64,000 nucleotides of DNA from the NCBI RefSeq assembly GCF_029626175.1, contig NZ_JARUBM010000002.1, positions 4,543,001-4,607,000 on the forward strand, in the 5' to 3' direction. Positions 53,924 through 62,369 of this stretch are shown piece after piece (positions within the stretch are counted from its first letter, which is position 1; every line of letters starts with the position of its first letter). Below the pieces are notes generated by a model. It saw only the letters and a program-made list of their open reading frames with translations, did no database searches and had not been told where the DNA came from. The position numbers were made by a program, and so were the translations under genes. The stretch is from Micromonospora sp. WMMD1082. Its GTDB lineage: Bacteria; Actinomycetota; Actinomycetes; Mycobacteriales; Micromonosporaceae.

Positions 53924-53961
53924 AATCCGGCGTACAGGTCGACTCGTCCGTCGCCCACCAG
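53924..53961 (+). repeat. Right attachment site (attR), 38-bp copy of the rnpB end
   Basis: Exact copy, same direction, of 45219-45256. Distance between copies is 8,705 bp, the size of the element. The following bases (CGTGATCAAAGCTCTGAG) resemble a degraded version of the rnpB terminator. Confidence 0.85.
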
Positions 53962-54200
53962 TTCGAGCCGTGATCAAAGCTCTGAGATGGTCCTGCTCGG
54001 GCCGTCCATGGTCAACGTTGGCCGGCGTTGACGGTTCACCGATCGCCTAACCGGCCCAGAGGCGGCCCGGGGGAACTCTGCTGGGCGACCAGGTGATTTC
54101 GTCTGCGGCGGCTGGTTGGCGGTCTCTTCGTCTGTTGGATGATGCGGCTTGAGCAGCGCAGGCATAGTCGCCAAGTTTGCGTTTTTAGCGTTTACGGCGC
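53962..54200. other. Right flank of attR, diverged copy of the element's left end
   Basis: No gene. The sequence follows that of 45257-45420 in order with many substitutions, as expected if a second related element had been inserted at the same site and then decayed. Confidence 0.5.
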
Positions 54201-54731
54201 ATGTTGGCGAGTATGGCGAGTATGGCGAGTATGAGTGGGGAACTCCTGACCACTGGCCAGGCGGCTAATCTGCTGGGGTCGTCGCGCCAGCAGGTGGTCA
54301 ACCTGTGTGAACGTGGGGAGTTGTCGTTCGTGCGGGTCGGTGCGCACCGCAAGGTCAGGCGGGAGCACGTCGAGGCGCTGTTGCGACCCAAACAGGCGTT
54401 GACTCGTGATCAGCTCAAGTCGCTGTGGCTGCACCAAGCAGTGGCCGGCGGCTTGGTCGCCGATCCGGACAGGGTGCTGGGCAAGGCCCAGGAGAATCTT
54501 GATCGGCTACTCAGGAAGCACCGGGGGTCCATGGCCGAGGTCTGGTTGAGGCGCTGGCAGGACAAGATCAACGAAGGGGTTGGGTCCGTCCTCCGGGCGT
54601 TGACATCAGAAGATCCGGAGGCTGTCGAGTTGCGGCAGAACTCGCCTTTCGCTGGCGTGCTCTCGCAGCCACAGCGTCGGAAGGTTCTTGAGTCCTTCAA
54701 ACGCAGCGGATGGGAGGCTCACCTCACCTGA
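54201..54731 (+). CDS. Excisionase-family HTH protein, antitoxin-like
   Basis: Up to 176 residues. The start is ambiguous because the 5' end is a 9-bp tandem repeat (ATGGCGAGT) giving ATG at 54201, 54213, 54222 and 54231. The helix-turn-helix ELLTTGQAANLLGSSRQQVV lies at residues ~13-32; the carboxyl ~110 residues include LWLHQAVAGGLVADPDRVLG and LRQNSPFAGVLS. This resembles HTH proteins that in actinomycetes usually precede a PIN-domain toxin gene; no such gene follows here. It overlaps the GntR gene tail to tail by 8 bases. Confidence 0.7.
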   Translation: MLASMASMASMSGELLTTGQAANLLGSSRQQVVNLCERGELSFVRVGAHRKVRREHVEALLRPKQALTRDQLKSLWLHQAVAGGLVADPDRVLGKAQENLDRLLRKHRGSMAEVWLRRWQDKINEGVGSVLRALTSEDPEAVELRQNSPFAGVLSQPQRRKVLESFKRSGWEAHLT

Positions 54732-55509
54732 GGTCGATTTGGTAGTCCAGGCTGACTCGGTCGGCGGGAATCGTGATGTCGGCAACCTCAAGCACTCGCT
54801 CGTCGGCGTACGTCTGTCGGGTGAGGACGAGGACCGGCACGCCGCCGGGAATCTTCAAGGCGTCGACCTCATCGGCTCTGGGCATCCTTGCTCGGACCTG
54901 TTCCCGCACTGAGATGATCGTGTGGCCCAGGCTGTAGAGCTGGGAGGTGTTGCCGCCAGGCCAAGGTTCGTTGGCGGGATCGGCAACCGGAGTGCCAGCC
55001 ACCATCTCCAGCAGGAGATATGAGGTCGACATCTGCTGTGGCGTGCCGTGTGCGCGGAAGACGAAACGGCGCTCCAGCAGCATCGTGCCCGGCTCGACGC
55101 CGAAGAGTTCGGCTATCGTCTCGTTCGCTGGCGTCTCACGGAACTTCTTGTCGAGGGTGTACGCCGACCAGGCGATCTGTTGGTCTGCCGTGAAGGACGT
55201 GACCAGTTCACCAGAGCGGACCTGGTCAAGTTCCTTGCGGTAGCGGTCGGAGCCCAGGCGACGTACGGGTACCACGGGACGCGCGTACGTCCCGCGTCCC
55301 ATCTCCGTGGCCACCAGGCCCTCGGCGCGCAGCACGGCCAAAGCTTCCCTGACCGTCCCACGCGCTACCGAGAACTCGGCCATCAAGGTTGATTCGCTGG
55401 GCAGCAACGCTCCAGGTGGGGTCGCGCCGGACATGATCCGGCGGCGCAGTTCGTCTGCCACCAACCGATACCGGGGTGGCTCCGCGTGCGGGGTAGGCAC
55501 GTCCGTCAC
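54724..55509 (-). CDS. GntR-family (HutC/UTRA type) regulator
   Basis: A 261-residue repressor. The winged helix is YRLVADELRRRIMSGATPPGALLPSEST...ARGTVREALAVL, close to the shorter GntR at 49688. A full UTRA effector domain follows (RFVFRAHGTPQQMSTSYLL...). ATG 55509. It looks like the regulator of a second integrative element. An inverted repeat upstream (55547-55575) may be its operator. Confidence 0.85.
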   Translation of the reverse strand: MTDVPTPHAEPPRYRLVADELRRRIMSGATPPGALLPSESTLMAEFSVARGTVREALAVLRAEGLVATEMGRGTYARPVVPVRRLGSDRYRKELDQVRSGELVTSFTADQQIAWSAYTLDKKFRETPANETIAELFGVEPGTMLLERRFVFRAHGTPQQMSTSYLLLEMVAGTPVADPANEPWPGGNTSQLYSLGHTIISVREQVRARMPRADEVDALKIPGGVPVLVLTRQTYADERVLEVADITIPADRVSLDYQIDLR

Positions 55510-55546
55510 CGTACCGCCGATCTTCCGGAGGTAGGTGCGTCGTGCC

Positions 55547-55575
55547 GGTTGCCCCTACGACTTCGGGAGGCAACC
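55547..55575. promoter_or_regulatory. Inverted repeat upstream of the second GntR gene
   Basis: GGTTGCC (55547-55553) and GGCAACC (55569-55575) are perfect arms with 15 bases between, 38 bases from the GntR start. Autoregulatory operator is a reasonable guess. Confidence 0.4.
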
Positions 55576-55745
55576 CGTGACGCGATGGCGATGGTTCCAG
55601 AGGCCAGCCGAACCGATCGACGCCGTTCAGCCCGCAACCCGCTACGACCGGCAAGATGGCCAGCCCAGGCCGGCGCGGACCCGGCCGGCACCAAGCCGTC
55701 GTCCCGACGACCATAAAACGGAAGGCGACGGGCTGCGGCGGTCGG

Positions 55746-56216
55746 TCAGGGGTGGGTGAGGAGTTTGGCGAGGCGGTCGGCTACCGGTGGGGCGTGCAGG
55801 TGCAGGCGGGCCACGTTGATCGCGTCGGCGCCGACCACGGAGAGCAGGGCTTGCGCGCCGACGGCGTACACGGCGAAGTAGCCGGACTGGTTGCGGACGG
55901 TGGACTGGCGGAACTCGCCCTGGCCGAGACGGAGGCTGACCTGCCGGCCCAGGCCGAAGGTTGCCGCCGCCATCGCGGCCAGGTCGTCCGGGTCCAGCTC
56001 GTCCGGCACGTCGTGGGTGATCCGCAGGCCGTCCACCCCGCCGAGGACACTGCCCTGCACCCCGGGGATCTGTAGGCGCAGCTCGGCCAGTTCGGTCCCG
56101 ATCGCCGGGTACGGCAGCGACGGGTTGCCGGCCAGCGACGGCGGCAGCGTGGCCGGCGGCGGGAGGTCGGGTCGTTGCCCGGTGCGGCGGGGCAGGGAGG
56201 CGTCGCCGGTGCTCAC
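55746..56216 (-). CDS. Roadblock/LC7-like protein, second of a pair
   Basis: A 156-residue protein from GTG 56216, overlapping the preceding gene's stop by four bases. A Pro-rich head (~50 residues) precedes an alpha/beta domain with VDGLRITHDVPDELDPDDLAAMAAATFGLG and GYFAVYAVGAQALLSVVGA, typical of roadblock proteins that dimerise and regulate small GTPases. No GTPase gene is adjacent. Confidence 0.75.
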   Translation of the reverse strand: MSTGDASLPRRTGQRPDLPPPATLPPSLAGNPSLPYPAIGTELAELRLQIPGVQGSVLGGVDGLRITHDVPDELDPDDLAAMAAATFGLGRQVSLRLGQGEFRQSTVRNQSGYFAVYAVGAQALLSVVGADAINVARLHLHAPPVADRLAKLLTHP

Positions 56217-56584
56217 AGTTCCAGCTGCTCCTCGATGGTGCGCAGTTGGTGCCGGGCCAGGGCCAGGTTGGACCGGCTCTTGCTGAGCATCAGGTAGAGG
56301 AACAGCCCCTTGCCGTTGGCGCCGGTGAGCGGTCGGATGATGTGGTACTGACCGCCGAGGGTGATGAGCATGTCCTCGATGTCGTCGTCCAGCTTCAGCA
56401 TCTCGATGGTGCGCATCTTGGCGCGTACCACGTCGGTGTTGCCGGCGGCGGCGACGGTGAGGTCGATCTCCGGGGTGCCGCCGGCGACGCCGAGGGTCAT
56501 CCCGCTGGTGTAGTCGACGAGCGCGGCGCCGATGGCGCCGTCGATCGTCATGGCATCCTTCAGTGCGGTGTCGAGGTTGGCCAC
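56213..56584 (-). CDS. Roadblock/LC7-like protein, first of a pair
   Basis: A 123-residue protein from GTG 56584 behind GGAGGCG. It contains DGAIGAALVDYTSGMTLGVAGG and a long beta-rich core (ITLGGQYHIIRPLTG), the roadblock pattern. It is translationally coupled to the second roadblock gene. Streptomycete conservons pair such proteins with a sensor kinase, DUF742 protein and GTPase; none is visible here. Confidence 0.8.
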   Translation of the reverse strand: MANLDTALKDAMTIDGAIGAALVDYTSGMTLGVAGGTPEIDLTVAAAGNTDVVRAKMRTIEMLKLDDDIEDMLITLGGQYHIIRPLTGANGKGLFLYLMLSKSRSNLALARHQLRTIEEQLEL

Positions 56585-56866
56585 ATCGCCTCCAGGGTCG
56601 ACTGGCGCAGCTACGCACGCCAGCGCGGCTTCCCGGAGCCCCCCGTCGCCCCGGCGAAGAATCTTGGATGAGAGTTGCACACGTTGCGTCCCATCCGCAC
56701 CTCGGGCAGGCGCGAAGGGGCTGAGCGGGCCAGGCCGGATGACCACCGGGCGACCGAGATCGTCGCAGCGGCGGATGCCTGAGAAACGCCTGCGTCTGCT
56801 ACCCGGGCAGCTCCGGTGACCGCGGGCATCCTGAGGCGACCGTCGCGGTCACCGGCGCCGACCGGG

Positions 56867-56886
56867 TCGGATCCGGGCTGATCCGA
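56867..56886. promoter_or_regulatory. Palindrome upstream of the AraC gene
   Basis: TCGGATC-CGGGCT-GATCCGA, 7-bp perfect arms, 74 bases from the GTG start. The rest of 56585-56959, a divergent gap of 375 bases, shows nothing else I can support. Confidence 0.4.
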
Positions 56887-56959
56887 GCGGGCACAGCATG
56901 TCGGGTCGGGGGTGCCGGCGCGGGCCTAGCGTGGGCGGCGGAAAGGGAGGGAGATCCGG

Positions 56960-57826
56960 GTGCTGGAGCGGCTCAACCAGGCCATGGAGCACATCGAGGC
57001 ACATCTCGACCGGCCGATCGAGGCGGCCGAGTTGGCGCGGATCGCGGTCACGTCGGAGTACCACTTCCGGCGGATGTTCTCCGCGCTGGCCGGCATCCCG
57101 CTGTCCGAGTACGTGCGTCGCCGGCGGCTCACCATGGCGGGGGCGGACGTGGTCGCGGGGGAGCGGACGCTGCTCGACATCGCGGTCCGCTGGGGGTACG
57201 GCTCGGCCGAGGCGTTCGCCCGGGCGTTCCGGGCGATGCACGGGGTCGGTCCCGGCGAGGCCCGGCGTACCGGTGCCGCGTTGCGTGCCCAACCCCGGAT
57301 GTCCTTCCGACTCACCGTGGAAGGGAGTAGCAGCATGCGATACCGCATCGTGCGCAAGGAGTCGTTCTCGCTCGTCGGCCGCAGGGCCCGGGTGCCGCTG
57401 GTGCACGAGGGCATGAACCCGGCCATCGTGGAGTTCGTCCAGGGCATCGCGCCGGCGGTCCGGGAGCGGATCGAGGCGCTGTCGGACCAGGAGCCGGCGG
57501 GGATCGTCAACGTCAGCGACGGTCTGGCCGGCAACCGCGCGGAGGGCACCGAGCTGGACTACTGGTACGGCGTGGTGACCGGCGCCGAGGTGCCGGCGGA
57601 CCTGGACGCGCTGCCGGTGCCGGCGGGAACGTGGGCGGTCTTCGAGACCTCCGGGGCGTTCCCGGAGGCGGTGCAGTACCTGTGGCGGGACGTCTTCACC
57701 CAGTGGTTCCCGGCCAACCCGTACCGTTCCCGGCCCGGACCGGAGATCTCACGTACCCGCGTCTCGGCCGACGGCGGGCACGCGGACGCCGAGCTGTGGA
57801 TCCCGGTGGAACCGGTGGGCGGGTAA
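56960..57826 (+). CDS. AraC-type regulator with GyrI-like effector domain
   Basis: A 288-residue regulator from GTG 56960 behind AGGGAGGGAG. The two amino helix-turn-helix motifs (LARIAVTSEYHFRRMFSALAG and LLDIAVRWGYGSAEAFARAF) are followed by a GyrI/Rob-like ligand-binding domain (from ~125 to the end, with GTWAVFETSGAFPEAVQYLWRD). Such proteins sense drugs or other small hydrophobic molecules. It has no obvious target gene beside it. Confidence 0.88.
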   Translation: MLERLNQAMEHIEAHLDRPIEAAELARIAVTSEYHFRRMFSALAGIPLSEYVRRRRLTMAGADVVAGERTLLDIAVRWGYGSAEAFARAFRAMHGVGPGEARRTGAALRAQPRMSFRLTVEGSSSMRYRIVRKESFSLVGRRARVPLVHEGMNPAIVEFVQGIAPAVRERIEALSDQEPAGIVNVSDGLAGNRAEGTELDYWYGVVTGAEVPADLDALPVPAGTWAVFETSGAFPEAVQYLWRDVFTQWFPANPYRSRPGPEISRTRVSADGGHADAELWIPVEPVGG

Positions 57827-57840
57827 GCCGGGGGAGCGGG

Positions 57841-58641
57841 TCAGGCCGGGCCGTCGGTGAGGCCGGCGAGCACCCGCCGCTGGAAGGCGCGGGCCGGCGG
57901 GCCGTGGGGCGGCGGACCGCCGTCGCGGGCGGCGATCGACCGCTCGACCAGCTCCGTGGTGGCGGCGTCGACCAGCGGCCCGGCCTCGGTCAGCAGCCGC
58001 CGGCCGGCGCCCACCTTCGGCAACCACACCCCATGGTGTACGCGTACCCACGCGCGGCAGGCGCCGAGGACGGCGTCCTCCGCGCCGGGCGCCGGTACGT
58101 CGCCGGGCGGGATCGGCCGGTCCAGCCACCAGCGCAGCGCGTCCCCGATCAACCGGCGCAGGTCCGCCGGGGCCAGGTCGGCGAAGACGTCGGCGGCGGG
58201 CGGGCCGAGCAGCGCCCGCCCGCTCTGGTGCAGGATGCTGCGATCGAGGCCGTACCAGAACAGGCCGTCGGTGGGCGGCCGGTCGGCCGGGCCGTACGAG
58301 ACCCGGAAGTCCATCCGTACGCCGGTGTTCAGCTCGACCTCGAAGCCGGGTTCCGGGGTGCCGGAACGCGCCACCTCCCGCCGGTACACGACCAGCTCCA
58401 GGCCCCGGGCCGGGCAGGGCAGTGCCTCGTGTCGCAGTCGTGCCACCAGTTCCCCGGCGACCGCCCGGTCCAGCGGGCCGGCGCAGAGCAGGGCCACGTC
58501 GACGTCGCTACGTCCCGGCTGGTACGCGCCCAATCCCACCGAGCCGGCGACGTACGCCCCGGACAACTCGTCGCCGAGCACCTCGCCGGCGACCGCGACC
58601 AGGTCGCTCAGGTATCGCCGCAGCGGTTCATCCGGGTTCAT
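57841..58641 (-). CDS. Nucleotidyltransferase, AadA-like
   Basis: A 266-residue protein. The polymerase-beta-type motif GSVGLGAYQPGRSDVDVALL gives the GS and DxD metal site; the carboxyl half (YGLDRSILHQSGRALLGPP) resembles the DUF4111 region of aminoglycoside adenylyltransferases. Antibiotic resistance cannot be concluded. ATG 58641 overlaps the NUDIX stop by four bases (ATGA), so the two are coupled. Confidence 0.8.
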   Translation of the reverse strand: MNPDEPLRRYLSDLVAVAGEVLGDELSGAYVAGSVGLGAYQPGRSDVDVALLCAGPLDRAVAGELVARLRHEALPCPARGLELVVYRREVARSGTPEPGFEVELNTGVRMDFRVSYGPADRPPTDGLFWYGLDRSILHQSGRALLGPPAADVFADLAPADLRRLIGDALRWWLDRPIPPGDVPAPGAEDAVLGACRAWVRVHHGVWLPKVGAGRRLLTEAGPLVDAATTELVERSIAARDGGPPPHGPPARAFQRRVLAGLTDGPA

Positions 58642-59147
58642 CCGTGCTCGGGTTCGCCCGGCTCGCCCCACAGCGTGCCGGCGGGCAGGAAGAACGCCGC
58701 CGCCTCCGTGCCGAGGGCGTGCCGGATGACCAGCCGGGCGTGCTCGTCCAGGTCGGGCAGCCGGCCCGGCGCGAACCACCGGACGTCCAGCGACTCGTCG
58801 TCGTTGACCCGTGCCTCGCCACCGAGCAGCCGGCAGTGGAAGCCGAGGTTGAGGTACTCGCAGTGGTCCCCGTTGGGATAGGTGTGCGGGTGCGACACCG
58901 CGCTGCTGAGCCGCAGCGGCTCGACCTCCAGCCCGGTCTCCTCCCACACCTCGCGCACCACCGCGCTGGCCGGCTGCTCGCCCGGTTCGACGAAGCCGCT
59001 CACCACCGACCACCGCCCGTCGTCGGCCCGCTGGCCGAGCAGCAGCTCGCCCGCGTCGTTGCGCACCACCGCGCTGACGCTGGGTAGCCAGAGCAGGTCG
59101 TGGCCGACGTGCTTGCGCATCCGCAGGATGTAGTCCGGTATGCCCAC
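58638..59147 (-). CDS. NUDIX hydrolase
   Basis: A 169-residue pyrophosphohydrolase of nucleoside-diphosphate derivatives. The NUDIX box is GFVEPGEQPASAVVREVWEE-TGLEV, with the metal-binding REVWEE intact. GTG start at 59147. It is the first of a coupled pair with the nucleotidyltransferase gene. Confidence 0.9.
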   Translation of the reverse strand: MGIPDYILRMRKHVGHDLLWLPSVSAVVRNDAGELLLGQRADDGRWSVVSGFVEPGEQPASAVVREVWEETGLEVEPLRLSSAVSHPHTYPNGDHCEYLNLGFHCRLLGGEARVNDDESLDVRWFAPGRLPDLDEHARLVIRHALGTEAAAFFLPAGTLWGEPGEPEHG

Positions 59148-59310
59148 CCGGCGAGATTAGCCGGCCGTCGATCATCGGCCGGCACCCGGGCGGTATGCGC
59201 GGATTTCGCAGTTCACACCCGCCGGCCGGCCAGCACGTCTACTGTGGAAAAGCCTGGTGACTTGCGGTGTTCCGGTGGCGGGCGGTCGCTTCCCGGTGCA
59301 CAGTGATCCC

Positions 59311-59511
59311 ATGAGCGACAGCGGACGTGGGCGCTACTACTGGTGTACGCGACACCACCGGGTCGAGACCGATCCCGACGTGTGTCCGGCCCGGCACGTT
59401 CTCGGGCCGTACGCCTCAGCGACCGATGCGGAGAACGCCCTGCAACAGGTGCAGGAGCGTAACGAAGCGTGGGAGGCCGAGGACGCCCGCTGGGCCGGGG
59501 AGGAAAAGTAG
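59311..59511 (+). CDS. Small conserved protein
   Basis: A 66-residue protein from ATG 59311. It reads MSDSGRGRYYWCTRHHRVET with CPARHVLGPY after it: two Cys and three His could bind zinc, and the tail is an acidic helix. The ribosome site is weak. Function unknown. It is 79 bases upstream of the histone-like gene. Confidence 0.6.
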   Translation: MSDSGRGRYYWCTRHHRVETDPDVCPARHVLGPYASATDAENALQQVQERNEAWEAEDARWAGEEK

Positions 59512-59590
59512 ACGGCGCGGGACACCGCTCGCGCCGAGAGCACCGCGTGCGCCGCGAGGGCGGCAGCACGTCCCCAAGGAGGGAACCGAG

Positions 59591-60742
59591 ATGGCCGAAG
59601 CACAGCAGGCCACCCGCCCGGCAGCGAAGCGTACGCCCGCGAGGAAGACCGCCGCGACGGAACGCACCGCGGGGCTCGCCCGTAGCCCGTCCACCCGGCG
59701 CGCGAACGGCACCGCCCCGGCGGCCCGCAGGACCGGCACCGCCACGGCTCGTCAGACCGGCACCGCCCCGACGGCTCGCGCGACATCCGGCGGCGCCGGG
59801 CGGACCCCCGCGTCGAAGAGCGCCGCCACCATGACGCCGGCGGCCAGGGCGGCCTCGTTGGCGCGGAAGACCGCCGCGGCGAAGAAGGCGGCGCCCGCGA
59901 AGAAGACCGTGTCGGCGAAGACCGCACCGGCGAAGCGGACCGTGTCGACGAAGACGGCACCGGCGAAGAAGGCGGCCTCGAAGGCCACCTCGACGCGGGC
60001 CGCGACCGGCACGCGCACGACCACGACCGCGGCGAAGCGCACGCCCACGACCACGGCGAAGCGCACGACCGCGGCGAAGCGCACGCCCGCGACGAAGCGC
60101 ACGCCCGCGACGGCGGCGAAGCGGACGCCCGCGAAGAAGACGGCGACCGCGCGGACCACGGCGGCGAAGAAGACGCCCGCCCGGAGCACGGCGGCGAAGA
60201 CGCCCGCCCGGAAGGCGGCCCCGGCACGCAAGACGGCCCCCGCGACGAAGGCGACGGGCACGCGGAGTGCGTCGGCCGCGCGCACGGCACCGGCGAAGAG
60301 GGCGACCTCGGCGGCGAAGCGTGCCCCCGCGCGGAAGACGGCGGCGACGGCGCCCGCGAAGAAGGCCCCCGCGCGGAAGACCACCGCGGCGGCGGCCCGG
60401 AAGACGGCGGTTACGGCCGCGGCGAAGAAGGCCCCCGCGAAGAAGGCCGCGGCGAAGAAGGCCCCCGCGAAGAAGGCCGCGGCGAAGAAGGCGCCCGCGA
60501 AGAAGGCCGCGGTGAAGAAGGCGCCGGCGAAGAAGGCTGTGGCGAAGAAGGCCCCCGCGCGGAAGACCACCACGGCGGCCGCGCGAAAGACGGCGGCGCC
60601 CGCCAGGAAGGCAGTGGCCAAGACGGCGCCGGCCAAGAAGGCTGCGGTGAAGAAGGCGCCCGCCAGGAAGACCACCACCAGGAGCACCGGGCGGGCGACA
60701 TCGGCCGGGCGGGCCGGCAGCGCGCGGAAGGCGGCCGGCTGA
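59591..60742 (+). CDS. Histone H1-like Lys/Ala/Pro-rich protein
   Basis: A 383-residue, extremely basic protein from ATG 59591 behind AAGGAGGG. Nearly the whole chain is made of AKK, PAKKA and ARKT units with no hydrophobic core, like the tails of bacterial HU-linker and Hc1-type histone-like proteins, which bind and condense DNA. No globular HU domain is present. DNA-level tandem repeats at 60418-60530 encode KKAPAKKAA runs. The antisense strand has an equally long open frame that is a composition artefact. Confidence 0.8.
   Translation: MAEAQQATRPAAKRTPARKTAATERTAGLARSPSTRRANGTAPAARRTGTATARQTGTAPTARATSGGAGRTPASKSAATMTPAARAASLARKTAAAKKAAPAKKTVSAKTAPAKRTVSTKTAPAKKAASKATSTRAATGTRTTTTAAKRTPTTTAKRTTAAKRTPATKRTPATAAKRTPAKKTATARTTAAKKTPARSTAAKTPARKAAPARKTAPATKATGTRSASAARTAPAKRATSAAKRAPARKTAATAPAKKAPARKTTAAAARKTAVTAAAKKAPAKKAAAKKAPAKKAAAKKAPAKKAAVKKAPAKKAVAKKAPARKTTTAAARKTAAPARKAVAKTAPAKKAAVKKAPARKTTTRSTGRATSAGRAGSARKAAG
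60418..60530 (+). repeat. 30-bp tandem repeats in the histone-like gene
   Basis: Units of GCGAAGAAGGCCCCCGCGAA followed by GAAGGCCGCG recur about four times with few changes, encoding AKKAPAKKAA. Repeat length is a multiple of three. Confidence 0.75.
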
Positions 60743-60811
60743 CCCGGCGTACGCCCGACGATCGTCGGTCGGGGGAGGGCGGAGCGCGCGGGGCGCTGTC
60801 AGGATTGGCTC

Positions 60812-62245
60812 GTGGTCTTCCGACGTGTCCTCGCGCCCCGCATCGACTTCGGCGCGCTGCGCCGTGAGCTGGGCCTGCCCGAGGTCTATCCGGCGGCGGC
60901 GCAGCGGGAGGCCGACGAGGCGTCCGCCGCGCCGCCCCGGCCCGCCGTCGACCGCACGGACGTCCCGCTGGTCACGGTCGACCCGCCCGGCTCGCGGGAC
61001 CTGGACCAGGCGATGCACCTCAGCCGCCGCGCCGGTGGCGGCTACCGGGTGCGGTACGCGATAGCCGACGTCGCCGCGCACGTACGCCCGGGAGGTGCGC
61101 TGGAGGAGGAGACCTGGCGCCGGGGGCAGACCGTCTACCTGCCCGACGGCAACGTGCCGTTGCACCCGCACACCCTCGGCGAGGGGGCGGCGAGCCTGCT
61201 GCCCGACGTCGACCGGGCGGCCGTGCTGTGGACCATCGACCTGGACGCCGACGGTGGCACCACCGCCGTGGTGGTGCAGCGGGCGCTGGTGCGCAGCCGG
61301 GCCCAACTGGACTACCCGGGGGTGCAGGCCGACGCCGACGCAAGCCGGTTGCCTGAGCCGATCGCCCTGCTGCCGGAGATCGGTGCCCGGCTCACCGCCC
61401 GAGGGCTGGGCCGGGGCGCGGTCAACCTGCCCATCCCCGAGCAGGACGTGGAGGCCGACGGCGACGGTTGGCGGCTCGTGCTGCGCGCGCCGGTGCCGAT
61501 GGAGGAACACAACGCGCAGATCTCCCTGCTCACCGGAATGGCCGCCGCTGATCTGATGCTGGCCGGTGGGGTCGGCCTGCTGCGGACGATGCCGGCGCCG
61601 AAACCCGAGGCGGTGCAGCGGTTGCGGGCCGCCGCCGCACCGCTGGGCGTGCACTGGCCGGACGGCATGAGCGTCGGCGAACTGCTGCTCCGGCTGGACC
61701 CGGCCCAGCCGAGGGCCGCCGCCTTCATCGACCAGGCGGCCGAGCTGATGCGGTCGGCCGCGTACACCCCCTTCGACGGCGAGCCGCCCGGGCAACCCGC
61801 GCACGGCGGGGTCGCGGCCGCGTACGCCCATGTCACGGCGCCGCTGCGACGACTGGCCGACCGGTACGCCACGGAGGTCTGCCTGGCCCTGCACGACGGC
61901 CGCGAGGTGCCCGACTGGGCCCGCGCGGCGCTGCCCCGGCTGCCTGCGGTGATGGCGGCCACGGATCGCACCGCGTCCGCGGCGAGCCGGGGCGCGGTCG
62001 ACCTGGCCGAGGCGGTGCTGCTGGCGCATCGGGTGGGCGAGACGTTCGACGCCGCCGTGCTGGACGTCGACGCGCCGCCGAACGGCAAGGGCCGCCCGGC
62101 CCGCCCGCCCGGCGGCACGGTGGCCCTGGACGACCCGCCCGTGCGGGCCCGCTGCCTCGGTGAGCTGCCGCTCGGCACCCGGGTCCGGGTCCGGCTGGTC
62201 GCCGCCGACCCGGTCACCCGCTCGGTCTCCTTCGAACTCGCCTGA
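60812..62245 (+). CDS. RNB-domain (RNase II/R family) ribonuclease
   Basis: A 477-residue 3'-5' exoribonuclease. The active-site motif is VTVDPPGSRDLDQAMH, with the conserved Asp residues for two metals, and the RNB core continues through YRVRYAIADVAAHV and YAHVTAPLRRLADRY. It lacks the cold-shock and S1 domains of RNase II/R, as in other short actinobacterial members. GTG 60812 follows AGGA. Confidence 0.88.
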   Translation: MVFRRVLAPRIDFGALRRELGLPEVYPAAAQREADEASAAPPRPAVDRTDVPLVTVDPPGSRDLDQAMHLSRRAGGGYRVRYAIADVAAHVRPGGALEEETWRRGQTVYLPDGNVPLHPHTLGEGAASLLPDVDRAAVLWTIDLDADGGTTAVVVQRALVRSRAQLDYPGVQADADASRLPEPIALLPEIGARLTARGLGRGAVNLPIPEQDVEADGDGWRLVLRAPVPMEEHNAQISLLTGMAAADLMLAGGVGLLRTMPAPKPEAVQRLRAAAAPLGVHWPDGMSVGELLLRLDPAQPRAAAFIDQAAELMRSAAYTPFDGEPPGQPAHGGVAAAYAHVTAPLRRLADRYATEVCLALHDGREVPDWARAALPRLPAVMAATDRTASAASRGAVDLAEAVLLAHRVGETFDAAVLDVDAPPNGKGRPARPPGGTVALDDPPVRARCLGELPLGTRVRVRLVAADPVTRSVSFELA

Positions 62246-62369
62246 GGGCGCCGGGTCCGGGGCGGTCACCGCCACGCGTCCTGTCGAGCTGAACCGCCTG
62301 CGCTATCGGCGGGTTTTGTCACAGCGCCGGTCGCTGCTGCGGGCCGGCGGGTTTGGGAGGATGACGGGC

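Noticed and set aside
57841..58641. Aminoglycoside resistance gene
   Set aside because: The fold is nucleotidyltransferase, but sequence does not show antibiotic specificity; kept as a general call.
59591..60742. CRISPR array
   Set aside because: Repeats are contiguous, coding and without unique spacers.
59213..62275. 1,020-residue minus-strand frame with LLRGGLLRRG repeats
   Set aside because: Reverse-complement image of the Lys/Ala-rich histone-like gene and the RNB gene; no ribosome site.
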